64,000 nucleotides of DNA from Massilia litorea (GCF_015101885.1 NZ_CP062941.1:3906001-3970000); one strand, 5' to 3'; shown: positions 18,901-26,425, numbered from the stretch's first letter. Notes: generated by a model not told the origin, from the letters alone. A program made the numbers and translations.

Positions 18901-20036
18901 GCGAATTCCTGGCCACGCTGGCGCATGAGCTGCGCAATCCGCTGGCGCCGATCCGCACCGGCCTCGACCTGCTGCGGATGGCGCCGGCGAATGCCGCCAC
19001 CGCGGCCGCCACCGCCGTGCGCGTGCACGAGATGATGGACCGCCAGCTCGGCCAGCTGATCCACCTGGTCGACGACCTGCTCGACATCGCCCGCATCACG
19101 CGCGGACGCATCGAGCTGAAAAAGGAGCCGATCGACCTGCGCACGGCGGTGTCGATGGCGGTGGAGAGCAGCACCGCTTTGATCCACGCCGGCAATCACG
19201 AGTTGCAGGTGACCCTGCCCGAGGAAGCGCTGCCGCTCGACGCCGACCTGACGCGCCTGGTGCAGGTGCTGTCGAACCTGCTCAACAACGCGGCCAAGTA
19301 CACGCCGGGAGGCGGCCGCATTTCGCTGGCGGCCTGGCGCGAGGGCGCGCAGGCGGTGGTGGCCGTCACCGACAGCGGCATCGGCATCGCGCCCGACGCC
19401 ATCGGCTCGGTGTTCGAGATGTTTACCCAGGTGCGCAGCAGCCTCGATCGCGCCCAGGGCGGGCTCGGGATCGGGCTGTCGCTGGTGCGCCGCCTGGTCG
19501 AGCTGCATGGGGGCCGGGTACACGCCTTCAGCGAAGGGCGCGGGCGCGGCAGCACCTTCACCGTGCGGCTGCCGCTGCGGCGCGGCGCGGGCGAAGCGCG
19601 GGACGCCGTCCCCGGCCCGGCGGCCCAGGCGCCGGCGCGCCGCCTGCGCGTGCTGGTGGTCGACGACAACCAGGATGCGGCCGAAAGCCTGGTCGCGCTG
19701 ATCGAAGCCCTCGGCCACGAAACGCGCATGGCGCATGACGGGCCGGCCGGGCTGGCGGCGGCGCGCGAATTCAAGCCCGACCTGGCCTTCCTCGATATCG
19801 GCCTGCCGGGCATGAACGGGCATGAAGTGGCGCGCGCTATCCGTGCGAGCAATGGTGCCGGCGGCGCGCTGCGCGACATGATGCTGGTCGCGCTGACCGG
19901 CTGGGGCGCGGCCAGCGACATGACGCTCTCGCACCAGGCCGGCTTCGACCAGCACCTGACCAAGCCGGTCAGCCGCGAGGCGCTGGAGCAGGCGCTCGCC
20001 ACCGCAACCGACGGGCGAAACTTGAGCAGCACATGA
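15978..20036 (+). CDS. Multi-PAS/GAF hybrid histidine kinase with two receiver domains
   Basis: A 1352-residue cytoplasmic signalling protein without membrane helices. The order is an N-terminal receiver (phosphoacceptor Asp57 in Leu-Leu-Asp-Val-Gln-Met-Pro), a PAS at about 155-275, a second PAS at about 290-410, a PAS_4-like domain at about 425-545, a GAF-like domain at about 555-710, two further PAS domains at about 720-970, HisKA with His983 (Ala-His-Glu-Leu-Arg-Asn-Pro), HATPase with Asn and Gly boxes, and a C-terminal receiver with Asp1273. All phosphotransfer residues are intact. The layout suggests integration of several cytoplasmic signals. The ATG at 15978 follows a good promoter. 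The Nudix gene starts eight bases after the stop. Confidence 0.92.
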   Translation: MSAAVQPRILLVDDQPANLAVLEALLAGLDATLVSVGSGEAALRALLEEEFALVLLDVQMPAMDGLQTAELMRRDPRSQSVPIIFITAADPDGFPDERAYALGDVDHLAKPIKAHVLRARVNRCLALQRQAAELARLRSEAPARASEAAGGHASRLRLIVDNLHDYAFIGTDTERRITEWEAGAQAVTGWSAAEAIGQSADMLFLPEDRAAGQPDEEAARARATGRSEDRRWHLRRDGRRFFADGMMIALREKGQLRGYAKIMRDATAEHEAAEQLAASERALGESTERFARLLESSGEGIVGLDAGGRCTFLNAAGAACLGYTPEELAGQAVGKLLPARGAAQSDGDLEEGALLDALRNGSVLRLDDTHLLRKDGSILPVACSVHPLTTGAGPGGAVLTFTDISARQTAGRERERLMAQLRAAGERMRDIFYQAPAFMAVMRGPDMVFEMANQRFSNLVGRRALLGKPFHAALPELVGQGLYELLKTVYRSGEAHEGSNVRLQLQTESGELDTYYVDFIYMALREPDGSVSGVLIHGIDVTERTRANLLAVGQRGALELAVSDAPLDDVLDLLARTAEEYAGGAALAGVQLADAGGGLRHAAAPGLPDDLRAALDKLGMSPLGGAGGTAAWRAEPVDCPDIATDPLWERCRGPALAAGLAACRALPILSPAGSVLGAFTWYYRAGAARTARDEAALALLANSASLVIGQRAEAAARQLAEERSHAILESMTDGFLALDSSWRIGYANAAAERITGLDRSQLFGDVFWDLFPDWQGSRHEQACRRCAGERAATRTEAYLAAWGGWYEINCFPTPDGGIALYLRDESERRLAEEGVRRLAAVAEQSSDFIGIFAPNGSGLYLNPAGRAMAGLGLDADIGGTRLLDLFSKDCRAFVRTDVLPALRGGEQKWEGELKFAARGTGDAVPVYFKGFAVHGADGAHLGLATITRDITEQKRAEDELRRIAADLSEADHRKSEFLATLAHELRNPLAPIRTGLDLLRMAPANAATAAATAVRVHEMMDRQLGQLIHLVDDLLDIARITRGRIELKKEPIDLRTAVSMAVESSTALIHAGNHELQVTLPEEALPLDADLTRLVQVLSNLLNNAAKYTPGGGRISLAAWREGAQAVVAVTDSGIGIAPDAIGSVFEMFTQVRSSLDRAQGGLGIGLSLVRRLVELHGGRVHAFSEGRGRGSTFTVRLPLRRGAGEARDAVPGPAAQAPARRLRVLVVDDNQDAAESLVALIEALGHETRMAHDGPAGLAAAREFKPDLAFLDIGLPGMNGHEVARAIRASNGAGGALRDMMLVALTGWGAASDMTLSHQAGFDQHLTKPVSREALEQALATATDGRNLSST

Positions 20037-20043
20037 GACGCAC

Positions 20044-20469
20044 ATGAGCAAGCACACCGTCTCCTGCGGCACCCTGGTGCTCAACGCGCGCGGCCAGCTG
20101 CTGCTCTGCCATGTGACCCATACCGCCGCCTGGGACATCCCGAAGGGCATGCGCGATCCGGGCGAGACCTCGCTCGAGGCGGCGATGCGCGAACTGCAGG
20201 AGGAAGCCGGCGCCGTCTTCGACGCCGGGCGCTTCCTCGACCTCGGCGAATTCGACTACCGGCGCGACAAGCGCCTGCACCTGTTCCGGGTCGACGCCGG
20301 CGACGAGCTGGGCGACCTGGCGCAGCTCTCCTGCACCAGCTTTTATCCGCACCAGAAGACCGGCAAGCCGACGCCGGAGACGGATGGCTTCATGTGGGCC
20401 GACCGCAGCGAGATCAGCCGCCTGTGCTGGCCGAGGATGGGCGCGCTGTTGCTGACCCTGGATTGGTAG
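20044..20469 (+). CDS. Nudix hydrolase
   Basis: A 141-residue cytosolic hydrolase of nucleoside diphosphates linked to a moiety X. The complete Nudix box begins with Gly at residue 38: Gly-Met-Arg-Asp-Pro-Gly-Glu, seven residues, then Arg-Glu-Leu-Gln-Glu-Glu-Ala-Gly. The Pro-Lys-Gly-Met segment before it resembles diadenosine-polyphosphate and 8-oxo-dGTP-type members, but the substrate is not determinable. The gene starts eight bases after the hybrid kinase stop, so the two are probably co-transcribed. Confidence 0.88.
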   Translation: MSKHTVSCGTLVLNARGQLLLCHVTHTAAWDIPKGMRDPGETSLEAAMRELQEEAGAVFDAGRFLDLGEFDYRRDKRLHLFRVDAGDELGDLAQLSCTSFYPHQKTGKPTPETDGFMWADRSEISRLCWPRMGALLLTLDW

Positions 20470-20571
20470 CGTCGGCGCCTTGCCATGCGCCCCGGGTATT
20501 CGGGCGCCCGTGCGCGCCGCCGATGCTCTTTCGCAGTAACATGAACCCGCCCGGAAAACAGGAGGATCTTC

Positions 20572-21408
20572 ATGCGCACCCAACTCACCGCCGCCCAGGA
20601 CTACGACGTCGCCGCCATCATGGGCGGGATCTACGGCGACGGCATCATCGCCTGCAAGGGCGCCTTCGAGCGCGCCTGGGTCGAACGGCTCGGGCGCGAT
20701 ATCGCCATGCTGTTCGAGGAAGCCCAGCGCCAGCCCGGCGGCGCGCTCGCACGCGGCCCGAACCGCTATTACGTCGAGGTCCATCCCGAGCGTTTGTCGG
20801 GTTTCGCGGACATCATCAGCCATCCCTGGGTGGTGGCGGTCTGCCGCGCCATCCTCGGCCCCGAGTACCGGGTTGTCGAAGCGGGCTTCGACGTGCCCGG
20901 TCCCGGCGCGCTGCACCAGCCCTGGCACCGCGATTTCAAGTCTCCCGACGCGACCCTGATCGGGCGCCGCATCAACTCGCTCGCCTTTAACATCACGACG
21001 GTCGACGTCACCGAGGACATGGGACCCTTCGAAATCGCGCCCGGTACCCAGTGGGACGACCTGGCCGGCGGCGACCCGATGTTCCCTGCGAAGGAGCTGT
21101 GGCCGCGCTACGAGGCACGCGCCCAGCGCAAGCTGCCGAAGATGGGGGATATTTCGGCGCGTTCGGCGCTGACCATCCACCGCGGCACGGCCAACCAGTC
21201 GGACCGTTCGCGTCCGGTGTTCGTGCTCGGCGTCGACGCGCCCGACGCGCGCAACGCCGACAAGCACGACCTGCAGCTGACCCACGCCTATTACGAGAGC
21301 CTGGCGCCCGAGCTGCGCCGCCACATTACCTGCCGCGTGGTCGAGCGCCTGGAACCGATCGTGCAGGCGCATACGATCGAAGGCCTGCGCATGGGCGTCA
21401 AGGTGTAG
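20572..21408 (+). CDS. Phytanoyl-CoA dioxygenase (PhyH) family protein
   Basis: A 278-residue Fe(II)/2-oxoglutarate-type oxygenase. The metal facial triad is visible: His-Arg-Asp in Gln-Pro-Trp-His-Arg-Asp-Phe at about residues 119-124 and a distal His in Leu-Thr-Ile-His-Arg-Gly, with an Arg about ten residues further on that would bind 2-oxoglutarate. Family members hydroxylate very diverse small molecules, so the substrate is unknown. GGAGG lies about six bases upstream of the ATG. A terminator follows at 21430. Confidence 0.85.
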   Translation: MRTQLTAAQDYDVAAIMGGIYGDGIIACKGAFERAWVERLGRDIAMLFEEAQRQPGGALARGPNRYYVEVHPERLSGFADIISHPWVVAVCRAILGPEYRVVEAGFDVPGPGALHQPWHRDFKSPDATLIGRRINSLAFNITTVDVTEDMGPFEIAPGTQWDDLAGGDPMFPAKELWPRYEARAQRKLPKMGDISARSALTIHRGTANQSDRSRPVFVLGVDAPDARNADKHDLQLTHAYYESLAPELRRHITCRVVERLEPIVQAHTIEGLRMGVKV

Positions 21409-21429
21409 GCGGCAAGGGCAGAAAGCATC

Positions 21430-21457
21430 GCGGGCGCCATCGGCGCCCGCTGTTTTT
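21430..21457 (+). terminator. Rho-independent terminator
   Basis: A perfect 9-bp stem (GCGGGCGCC and its complement) with a three-base loop is followed by TGTTTTT. It ends the PhyH-like transcript and faces the convergent small hypothetical gene. Confidence 0.8.
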
Positions 21458-21475
21458 ACGATCGGAGGAGGGGGA

Positions 21476-21745
21476 TCAGGGCGTGCCCTTGTTCTCGTCC
21501 TCGGCTTCGGTCTGGACGGTGTCGGGCATCGACTCCTCGACGTTCGCCAGGTGGCCGACGCGGCGCGCGTCGTCGCCCTGGATGTCGAGGCTGACCTCTT
21601 CGGCCACCTCGAAGCGGCCGTCCTCGGCGCCTTCTTCGCCGGGCAGCAGGTTTTCCGAGCGATTGTGCTCGCCGGTGCCGGGCTGCGGGGATTGCGGGGT
21701 TTGCGGCTGGCCGCGCGGATCGGTGGTTGCCGAATTGTTCGCCAT
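21476..21745 (-). CDS. Small hydrophilic hypothetical protein
   Basis: An 89-residue protein rich in Asn, Gln, Pro, Gly, Asp and Glu, with no predicted hydrophobic core; it looks intrinsically disordered and acidic. AAGGAG lies eight bases upstream of the ATG at 21745, supporting translation and fixing the start. It may be the last gene of the downstream-reading DUF5985 group, separated by a 67-base gap. No family is recognised. Confidence 0.65.
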   Translation of the reverse strand: MANNSATTDPRGQPQTPQSPQPGTGEHNRSENLLPGEEGAEDGRFEVAEEVSLDIQGDDARRVGHLANVEESMPDTVQTEAEDENKGTP

Positions 21746-21812
21746 GCTGTTCTCCTTATCGGAATGTTCACATGGCTTCATTATGTCAGCGCGTCCTGCG
21801 CACGGGCGCACG

Positions 21813-22082
21813 CTATTTGCGGTCGCGCTCGCGCGGCAGGTTCTTCTCCAGGATCGCCCACAGGATCAGGCCATAGGCCAGCAGGCGGATCAGGTAGTGC
21901 AGCGGCGAATCCTCGCCCCCGGCGTCGTGCAATGCCGAGTACAGGCGGTGCAGCCCTTCGATGAAGAAGGAGAGCGCGAAGTACAGGAAAAACCGGTCGC
22001 GCGAATCGCGCCAGAAGCGCAGGAAGAAGAGCGCGATCAGGAGCGAACCCATGCAGACGGCGCCGGCAATCACATCGTTCAT
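21813..22082 (-). CDS. DUF5985 family membrane protein
   Basis: An 89-residue protein with three hydrophobic helices (about residues 5-22, 30-48 and 62-80) and a Arg-Phe-Trp-Arg-Asp-Ser-Arg-Asp-Arg-Phe motif in the first loop, matching the small DUF5985 inner-membrane family. The start codon follows the previous gene's stop by three bases, so translation is probably coupled. Function unknown. Confidence 0.8.
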   Translation of the reverse strand: MNDVIAGAVCMGSLLIALFFLRFWRDSRDRFFLYFALSFFIEGLHRLYSALHDAGGEDSPLHYLIRLLAYGLILWAILEKNLPRERDRK

Positions 22083-22085
22083 GGC

Positions 22086-22343
22086 TTATTCCTTCTCGTA
22101 GATCAGGCCGTACAGCAGCAGCAGCGTGGCGACCAGCGCGCTGATGAGGCGCGCGGGCAGGAAGTCGATGCTCGGGAACACGATCTTGTCGAGCAGGAGG
22201 AAGAGGTTATTCAGCGTCATCACCGCGAAGCAGGCGCCGCTCCAGAACAGCAGGCGGTAGCGCGTGCGGCGATAGCTGCCGAACAGCAGCCAGGTGCAGG
22301 CAAGCGAGGTCAGGATACACAGGATGTAGATCGTTACCGCCAC
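22086..22343 (-). CDS. DUF5985 family membrane protein
   Basis: An 85-residue protein with three hydrophobic helices and a Ser-Tyr-Arg-Arg-Thr-Arg-Tyr-Arg first loop, a second member of DUF5985 beside the first. It begins with GTG at 22343 immediately after the TAA of the upstream gene, with AAAGGA as ribosome site. Two different DUF5985 proteins in tandem may form a hetero-oligomer in the membrane; that is inference. Confidence 0.78.
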   Translation of the reverse strand: MAVTIYILCILTSLACTWLLFGSYRRTRYRLLFWSGACFAVMTLNNLFLLLDKIVFPSIDFLPARLISALVATLLLLYGLIYEKE

Positions 22344-22736
22344 TTACGAGTCCTTTCGCAGTTTGAAGGCGTCGGCGAATTGCTGGGCCTTGCGGTCGAG
22401 TGAAGAATGGATGAGCAGGGTGACTTCGACAAGGTGGCGCGCATACAGGTCGGCGAGCGCATCGATGCGTTCGCGCAGCATACTGGAAGAAGGGTGGTAT
22501 TGATAGCAGCCCTCGTCGGGCGCCGGGCAGGGCGCGATCATGCCGGCCCGGCACAAGTCCTCGAGCAGGGCCTGCGCGGTGCGCTCGCGCACGTAGAGGC
22601 GCTGCGCCAGGGTGTCGCCATGCCATTGCTGCGTCGGATTCGCGCGCAGCAGCAGCAGGGCTTCGAGGAAGGGAACGGACGGTATGCTGGTGAGCACGAA
22701 CCGCCGCAGCTCCTCCGGGAACGGGACCTTTTCCAT
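22344..22736 (-). CDS. Hypothetical protein, winged-helix-like
   Basis: A 130-residue cytoplasmic protein, first gene of the tight three-gene cluster with the DUF5985 pair. Residues 18-75 look like a winged-helix fold (Phe-Leu-Glu-Ala-Leu-Leu-Leu-Leu-Arg, then a recognition-like helix in Arg-Thr-Ala-Gln-Ala-Leu-Leu-Glu-Asp-Leu), followed by a helical tail. It could be a small regulator of the membrane pair. I know of no characterised homologue. Confidence 0.65.
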   Translation of the reverse strand: MEKVPFPEELRRFVLTSIPSVPFLEALLLLRANPTQQWHGDTLAQRLYVRERTAQALLEDLCRAGMIAPCPAPDEGCYQYHPSSSMLRERIDALADLYARHLVEVTLLIHSSLDRKAQQFADAFKLRKDS

Positions 22737-22945
22737 CGGCGGTGGTTGTTTCCGGTATGGAATGTTATCGAAAGAGCCGCAATTCTAGAGCATTCTGCTC
22801 GACAATGCAGCCGCGCTTTTCTATCGTGCGCCGGTATTGACGCCCCGGCGCAAAGGCGGGTCCGAGGCGGGGCAGGGCGGTAGCGCCGCCCGGCGCAATC
22901 TGTGTCGGCTACAATGCGCTTTTGTCACACACTTTCGATTCATTC

Positions 22946-23731
22946 ATGTTCCAGAAATTTATTGCCGGCGCCGGCCTGGTGGGGTCGCTGCTGGCCCCCG
23001 CGCTGGCCCTGGCATCGGACTGTCCCGACCATTACGCCGGGGGCCGCGCGCCCGAGATCCGCAACCCCAAGCTCGCCGTGGCGACGCGCGAACTGTGCTA
23101 CGGCGTGTTCGGCGTGATGCATTCGGGGGTCACGCGCACGCCCTTGTGGTCGGCCGAACACTTGCGCGCCGAAAACGTGGAATCGGCCCAGGGCCTGAAA
23201 CGCGACAACGCCTTCCATCCCGAGGAGCGGCTGCCGCGCGGCCAGCGGGCCGAACTCATGGATTACGCGCGCAGCGGCTACGACCGCGGCCACATGACCC
23301 CGAACGGCGACATGCCGGACCGCGACACCCAGCGCGAGAGCTTCACGCTGGCCAACATGGTGCCGCAGGACGGCGACCACAACCGCCATATCTGGGCCCC
23401 GATCGAGGGCGCGGTGCGCAAGATGGCGAAGAAGGAAGGGCAGCTGTACGTGATCACCGGCCCCGCCTTCCTCGGCACCAACCTGAAGAAGGTCGGCAAC
23501 GTGCTGGTGCCGACCCATCTGTACAAGGTGGTCTACAGCCCGCGCCAGCAACGCGCCGCGGCCTACTTTACGGAGAACCGCGCGGGCGCCGACATCCAGG
23601 TCATTCCCGTGGCGGAACTCGAACGCATCGTCGGCATCGAATTCCTGCCTTCGCTCACGACCCAGCAAAAGGAACGCATGCTGGCCCTGCCGAAGATCCG
23701 CCTGAAAAAGAAGAGCGGTTTCTTCTCCTGA
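22946..23731 (+). CDS. Secreted DNA/RNA non-specific endonuclease (NucA type)
   Basis: A 261-residue exported nuclease. A signal peptide of about 23 residues ends Ala-Leu-Ala-Ser. The His-Me finger active site Tyr-Asp-Arg-Gly-His-Met-Thr-Pro is at about residues 110-117, with the metal-binding Asn in Leu-Ala-Asn-Met-Val-Pro-Gln about 32 residues later, as in Serratia and Anabaena NucA. It would degrade extracellular or periplasmic nucleic acid. No immunity-protein gene is recognisable nearby, which is usual for signal-peptide-bearing members. Confidence 0.9.
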   Translation: MFQKFIAGAGLVGSLLAPALALASDCPDHYAGGRAPEIRNPKLAVATRELCYGVFGVMHSGVTRTPLWSAEHLRAENVESAQGLKRDNAFHPEERLPRGQRAELMDYARSGYDRGHMTPNGDMPDRDTQRESFTLANMVPQDGDHNRHIWAPIEGAVRKMAKKEGQLYVITGPAFLGTNLKKVGNVLVPTHLYKVVYSPRQQRAAAYFTENRAGADIQVIPVAELERIVGIEFLPSLTTQQKERMLALPKIRLKKKSGFFS

Positions 23732-23773
23732 CACTGATTCCTCATTTGACGCATTTGAATACCGGAGCCATCC

Positions 23774-24034
23774 ATGACCGCGAAAAAGAAGACCTTTGTG
23801 CCGTATGCGAACGAAGCCGATGTCCTGCAGATCGATAACCTGATGATCGAGAACCGGCTTGACCGGATCACGATCTCGGGCGACGTCGACCTGACGGCCG
23901 ACCAGCAGGGCCTGGCGCACGCGCGCCGCCTGCACGAGATCCTGGGAGCCGTGCTCGCCACACTCGAGGGCCAGACCCTGCCGGAACACCTGCCGCCGCC
24001 CGACGTCAAGAACGTCGCCAACCCGTTCAACTAG
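23774..24034 (+). CDS. Small conserved hypothetical protein
   Basis: An 86-residue protein: a basic start (Thr-Ala-Lys-Lys-Lys), then an alpha/beta-looking body with Leu-Asp-Arg-Ile-Thr-Ile-Ser-Gly-Asp-Val-Asp-Leu and a helix, and a Pro-rich tail. I recognise it only as a type of small protein common in Burkholderiales without known function. It is 42 bases downstream of the nuclease gene on the same strand. Confidence 0.7.
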   Translation: MTAKKKTFVPYANEADVLQIDNLMIENRLDRITISGDVDLTADQQGLAHARRLHEILGAVLATLEGQTLPEHLPPPDVKNVANPFN

Positions 24035-24054
24035 TCTCCGCAGCAAGCCCTTCC

Positions 24055-24083
24055 ACGGCCTCGTTCGAGGCCGTTCTTACCCT
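24055..24083 (+). terminator. Possible weak terminator
   Basis: A 9-bp perfect hairpin (ACGGCCTCG, two-base loop, CGAGGCCGT) at 24055-24074 is followed by a pyrimidine-rich but not pure T tract. It may end the nuclease operon. Confidence 0.35.
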
Positions 24084-24262
24084 TTCCTTTTCCGGGTTTT
24101 CAAGACCCGCCGATCTGGCGTTTCGCCTTTATTTACGCCCTTTCTGCCTATTTGTTCGTTTTTATTTGCTTAACATTTACAGGAGTCAATGGTGCGCGGT
24201 GTCCCGGCAGTTTGGGGTACGCTGAATCTGTCTCGCACCAACAACCACACGGAGTCGAATCA

Positions 24263-24688
24263 ATGGCAGGGAACCCCGCAGAACCGTTAGCGCAAGACTC
24301 CTTGCGGGTCCCCGTTATCGCGGAAGAGCTTGCCATCGGCACCCGTACGGTGGACACGGGACGCGGTGTCCGCATTCACAAGACCGTGGTCGAACAGCCG
24401 GTCACCATCGACGAGCGCCTCGCGCGCGACGAGGTGGAGATCCGGCACGTCCCGGTCGATCGCATCGTCGCCCCGGACGAGGCGCCCGCCAACCGCTACG
24501 AGGGCGACACCCTGATCGTGCCCATCCTCGAGGAAGTACTGGTTGTCGAGCGCCGCGTGCGCATCAAGGAAGAGCTTCACATCACCCGGATCCGTCGCGA
24601 GGAACACCACCAGGAAGAAGTCGTCCTGAAGGCCGAACAGGTCAGTGTCGAACGTTTCGACGAATCCGGCACCCCGCCACTGAAGTAA
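24263..24688 (+). CDS. DUF2382 (YsnF/AvaK-type) stress protein
   Basis: A 141-residue soluble protein. DUF2382 covers most of it, recognisable from Pro-Val-Ile-Ala-Glu-Glu-Leu-Ala-Ile-Gly-Thr-Arg and its imperfect internal duplicate Pro-Ile-Leu-Glu-Glu-Val-Leu-Val-Val-Glu-Arg-Arg, each followed by alternating charged beta segments. Bacillus YsnF and cyanobacterial AvaK are relatives; the family is linked to general stress but has no known biochemical activity. The ATG at 24263 has GGAG eight bases upstream. A larger DUF2382 protein follows after 24 bases. Confidence 0.82.
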   Translation: MAGNPAEPLAQDSLRVPVIAEELAIGTRTVDTGRGVRIHKTVVEQPVTIDERLARDEVEIRHVPVDRIVAPDEAPANRYEGDTLIVPILEEVLVVERRVRIKEELHITRIRREEHHQEEVVLKAEQVSVERFDESGTPPLK

Positions 24689-24712
24689 TCAATACTATCT
24701 GGAGGACTCATC

Positions 24713-24886
24713 ATGCAACATACTCTGATCGCCGTTTTCGACAATCACAACGACGCCATGAGCGCCAAGAACGAATTGCTGTCGTCGGGCTTTTCGAGCA
24801 GCGACGTGCGCCTGTCGCATGGGGACGAAACGCTGCCCGGGGGGCGATGTCCGCCACCGGCGGATCCGCTCCCGATTCGACCATGA
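24713..24886 (+). pseudogene. 5' part of the frameshifted stress-protein gene
   Basis: GGAGG precedes an ATG that opens a 57-residue frame starting Gln-His-Thr-Leu-Ile-Ala-Val-Phe-Asp, which is the YflT-like general-stress module expected at the N-terminus of the following protein. At the six-G run 24839-24844 the homologous sequence continues in another frame. One additional G would join the two into a single protein reading Leu-Pro-Gly-Gly-Ala-Met-Ser-Ala-Thr. Beyond the run the present frame ends at a TGA (24884-24886) in unrelated Pro-rich residues. This could be a true mutation, a slippery contingency run or a base missed in sequencing. Confidence 0.7.
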
Positions 24887-26358
24887 GCACCGCCGACCGG
24901 GTCGACGATGAGCCAGGCATCGGCACCAGCATCAAGAACTTCTTCAGCGATATCTTCGGCACCGACGACAGCGTGCACAGCACCAAGTACTCGACCGCCG
25001 TCGAGCGCGGCAACCATGTGCTGCGGGTCAATGCGGACAGCGAGCCTGAAGTCGAGCGCGCCGCCGACATCGTCGAGCGCTTCGGCCCGATCGACATCGA
25101 CGAGCAGTCGGAAAAGTGGGGCATGACCGAAGGTTCGGGCGCGATGATGGGCAGCGCCGGCAGCATGAGCGGCGGCCAGTCGATGTCGCTGCAGTCCGAT
25201 AACGACCGCCTGCCGCTGAACCAGCAGTCGCTGAACGACCCGAACCCGATGGGCACCACCTATCAGGAGCCGCTCGGTTCGCGCGACGAACTGAGCACGG
25301 GCAGCTATGGCTCGGGCTCGGGCAACCTGCAGAACCAGTCGCTGGCCGGCTCCTCGCTGGAAGGCTCGGCCGCATCGGCCGGCAGCCTGCAGGGCTCCCA
25401 GACGGGCTCCTCGCTGACGGGTTCGATGCAACGCGACACCGCCATGGCGCGCGACACGAATACGGCCGCCATCCCCGTCGTGCAGGAGCAGCTGAAGATC
25501 GGCAAACGTGAAGTCTCGCGCGGCGGCGTGCGCGTCTACTCGCGCGTCGTCGAGACCCCGGTCAACGAAAACGTCCAGCTGCGCGAAGAGCACGTGAACG
25601 TCGAGCGCCGCCCGGTCAACGAGCCGATCAGCGGCGCGGACGCCACCGCCTTCAAGGAGCAGTCGATCGAGATGCGCGAGACGGCCGAGGAAGCCGTGGT
25701 CGAGAAGTCGGCACGCGTGGTCGAGGAAGTGACGATCAACAAGGAAGTGACGCAGCGCGAACAGCAGATCCGCGACACGGTGCGCCACACCGAGGTCGAG
25801 GTCGAGCAGCTCGGGGCCGGCTCGGCACGTTCGAGCATGATGAGCGACGACGACTACTACCGTAACCACTTCACCAGCAACTACGGCACCACCGGCGGTT
25901 CGTACGAAGACTACGCGCCGGCCTACAGCTACGGCTCCGAAATGGCGCGCAACCAAAAGTACAGCGGCCGCCAGTGGAACGAAGTCGAGAACGACCTGCG
26001 CACCGACTGGTCCACCCGCGCCGGCAACAAGGCCGGTTCGACCTGGGAAAAGATGAAGGATGCGGTGAAATCGGGCTGGGACCGCATGACGACCGACGAC
26101 GACGACAGCTACTACCGTAACCACTACAACGCGACCTACAGCAGCACCGCGGGTGCGAGCGGTTACGACAGCTACAAGCCGGCCTACAGCTATGGCAGCG
26201 AAATGCGCCAGAGCCAGATGTACCGCAACCGTCCATGGGACGAAGTCGAACCGGACCTGCGCAGCGGCTGGGAAGCACGCAACACCGGCAATACCGGCTC
26301 GACCTGGGAAAACATGAAGGCCGCCGTTCGCCACGGCTGGGACAAAATGACCAAATGA
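24847..26358 (+). CDS. YflT-like/DUF2382 stress protein with C-terminal tandem repeats (5' frameshift)
   Basis: A 503-residue frame that is the main body of a longer protein whose first about 44 residues lie in another frame. Residues 1-92 finish the YflT-like module. Residues 95-205 are Ser/Gly/Gln-rich and probably disordered. DUF2382 occupies about 209-322. The tail has two repeats (336-416 and 420-503) sharing Tyr-Tyr-Arg-Asn-His, Ala-Tyr-Ser-Tyr-Gly-Ser-Glu-Met, Trp-Asp/Asn-Glu-Val-Glu and Gly-Ser-Thr-Trp-Glu-Lys/Asn-Met-Lys. If the frameshift is real, expression would need reinitiation at the ATG 24847 or frameshifting. Cytoplasmic. A terminator follows. Confidence 0.8.
   Translation: MSATGGSAPDSTMSTADRVDDEPGIGTSIKNFFSDIFGTDDSVHSTKYSTAVERGNHVLRVNADSEPEVERAADIVERFGPIDIDEQSEKWGMTEGSGAMMGSAGSMSGGQSMSLQSDNDRLPLNQQSLNDPNPMGTTYQEPLGSRDELSTGSYGSGSGNLQNQSLAGSSLEGSAASAGSLQGSQTGSSLTGSMQRDTAMARDTNTAAIPVVQEQLKIGKREVSRGGVRVYSRVVETPVNENVQLREEHVNVERRPVNEPISGADATAFKEQSIEMRETAEEAVVEKSARVVEEVTINKEVTQREQQIRDTVRHTEVEVEQLGAGSARSSMMSDDDYYRNHFTSNYGTTGGSYEDYAPAYSYGSEMARNQKYSGRQWNEVENDLRTDWSTRAGNKAGSTWEKMKDAVKSGWDRMTTDDDDSYYRNHYNATYSSTAGASGYDSYKPAYSYGSEMRQSQMYRNRPWDEVEPDLRSGWEARNTGNTGSTWENMKAAVRHGWDKMTK
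25852..26355 (+). repeat. Tandem coding repeat (two units of about 82 codons)
   Basis: Two consecutive in-frame units, about 25852-26094 and 26104-26355, encode the related C-terminal repeats of the stress protein. Both include an aromatic Tyr-rich half and a Trp-containing helix (Gly-Trp-Asp-Arg/Lys-Met-Thr). Their divergence indicates an old duplication under protein-level selection. Confidence 0.8.
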
Positions 26359-26392
26359 GAATGACGAAGTAAGCAGTCAGCGTGAATGATGC

Positions 26393-26420
26393 AAGGGGCG
26401 CCCGCGGGCGCCCCTTTTTT
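26393..26420 (+). terminator. Strong rho-independent terminator
   Basis: A perfect 20-base palindrome of GGGGCGCCCG and its complement (26395-26414) is followed by six T. It lies between convergent genes and probably terminates the stress-protein transcript. Confidence 0.88.
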
Positions 26421-26425
26421 CGTTC

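Noticed and set aside
18255-20150. Long minus-strand frame (631 codons) opposite the multi-PAS kinase
   Set aside because: Same reason: low-complexity translation, no start signal, and the opposite strand carries intact HisKA, HATPase and receiver motifs.
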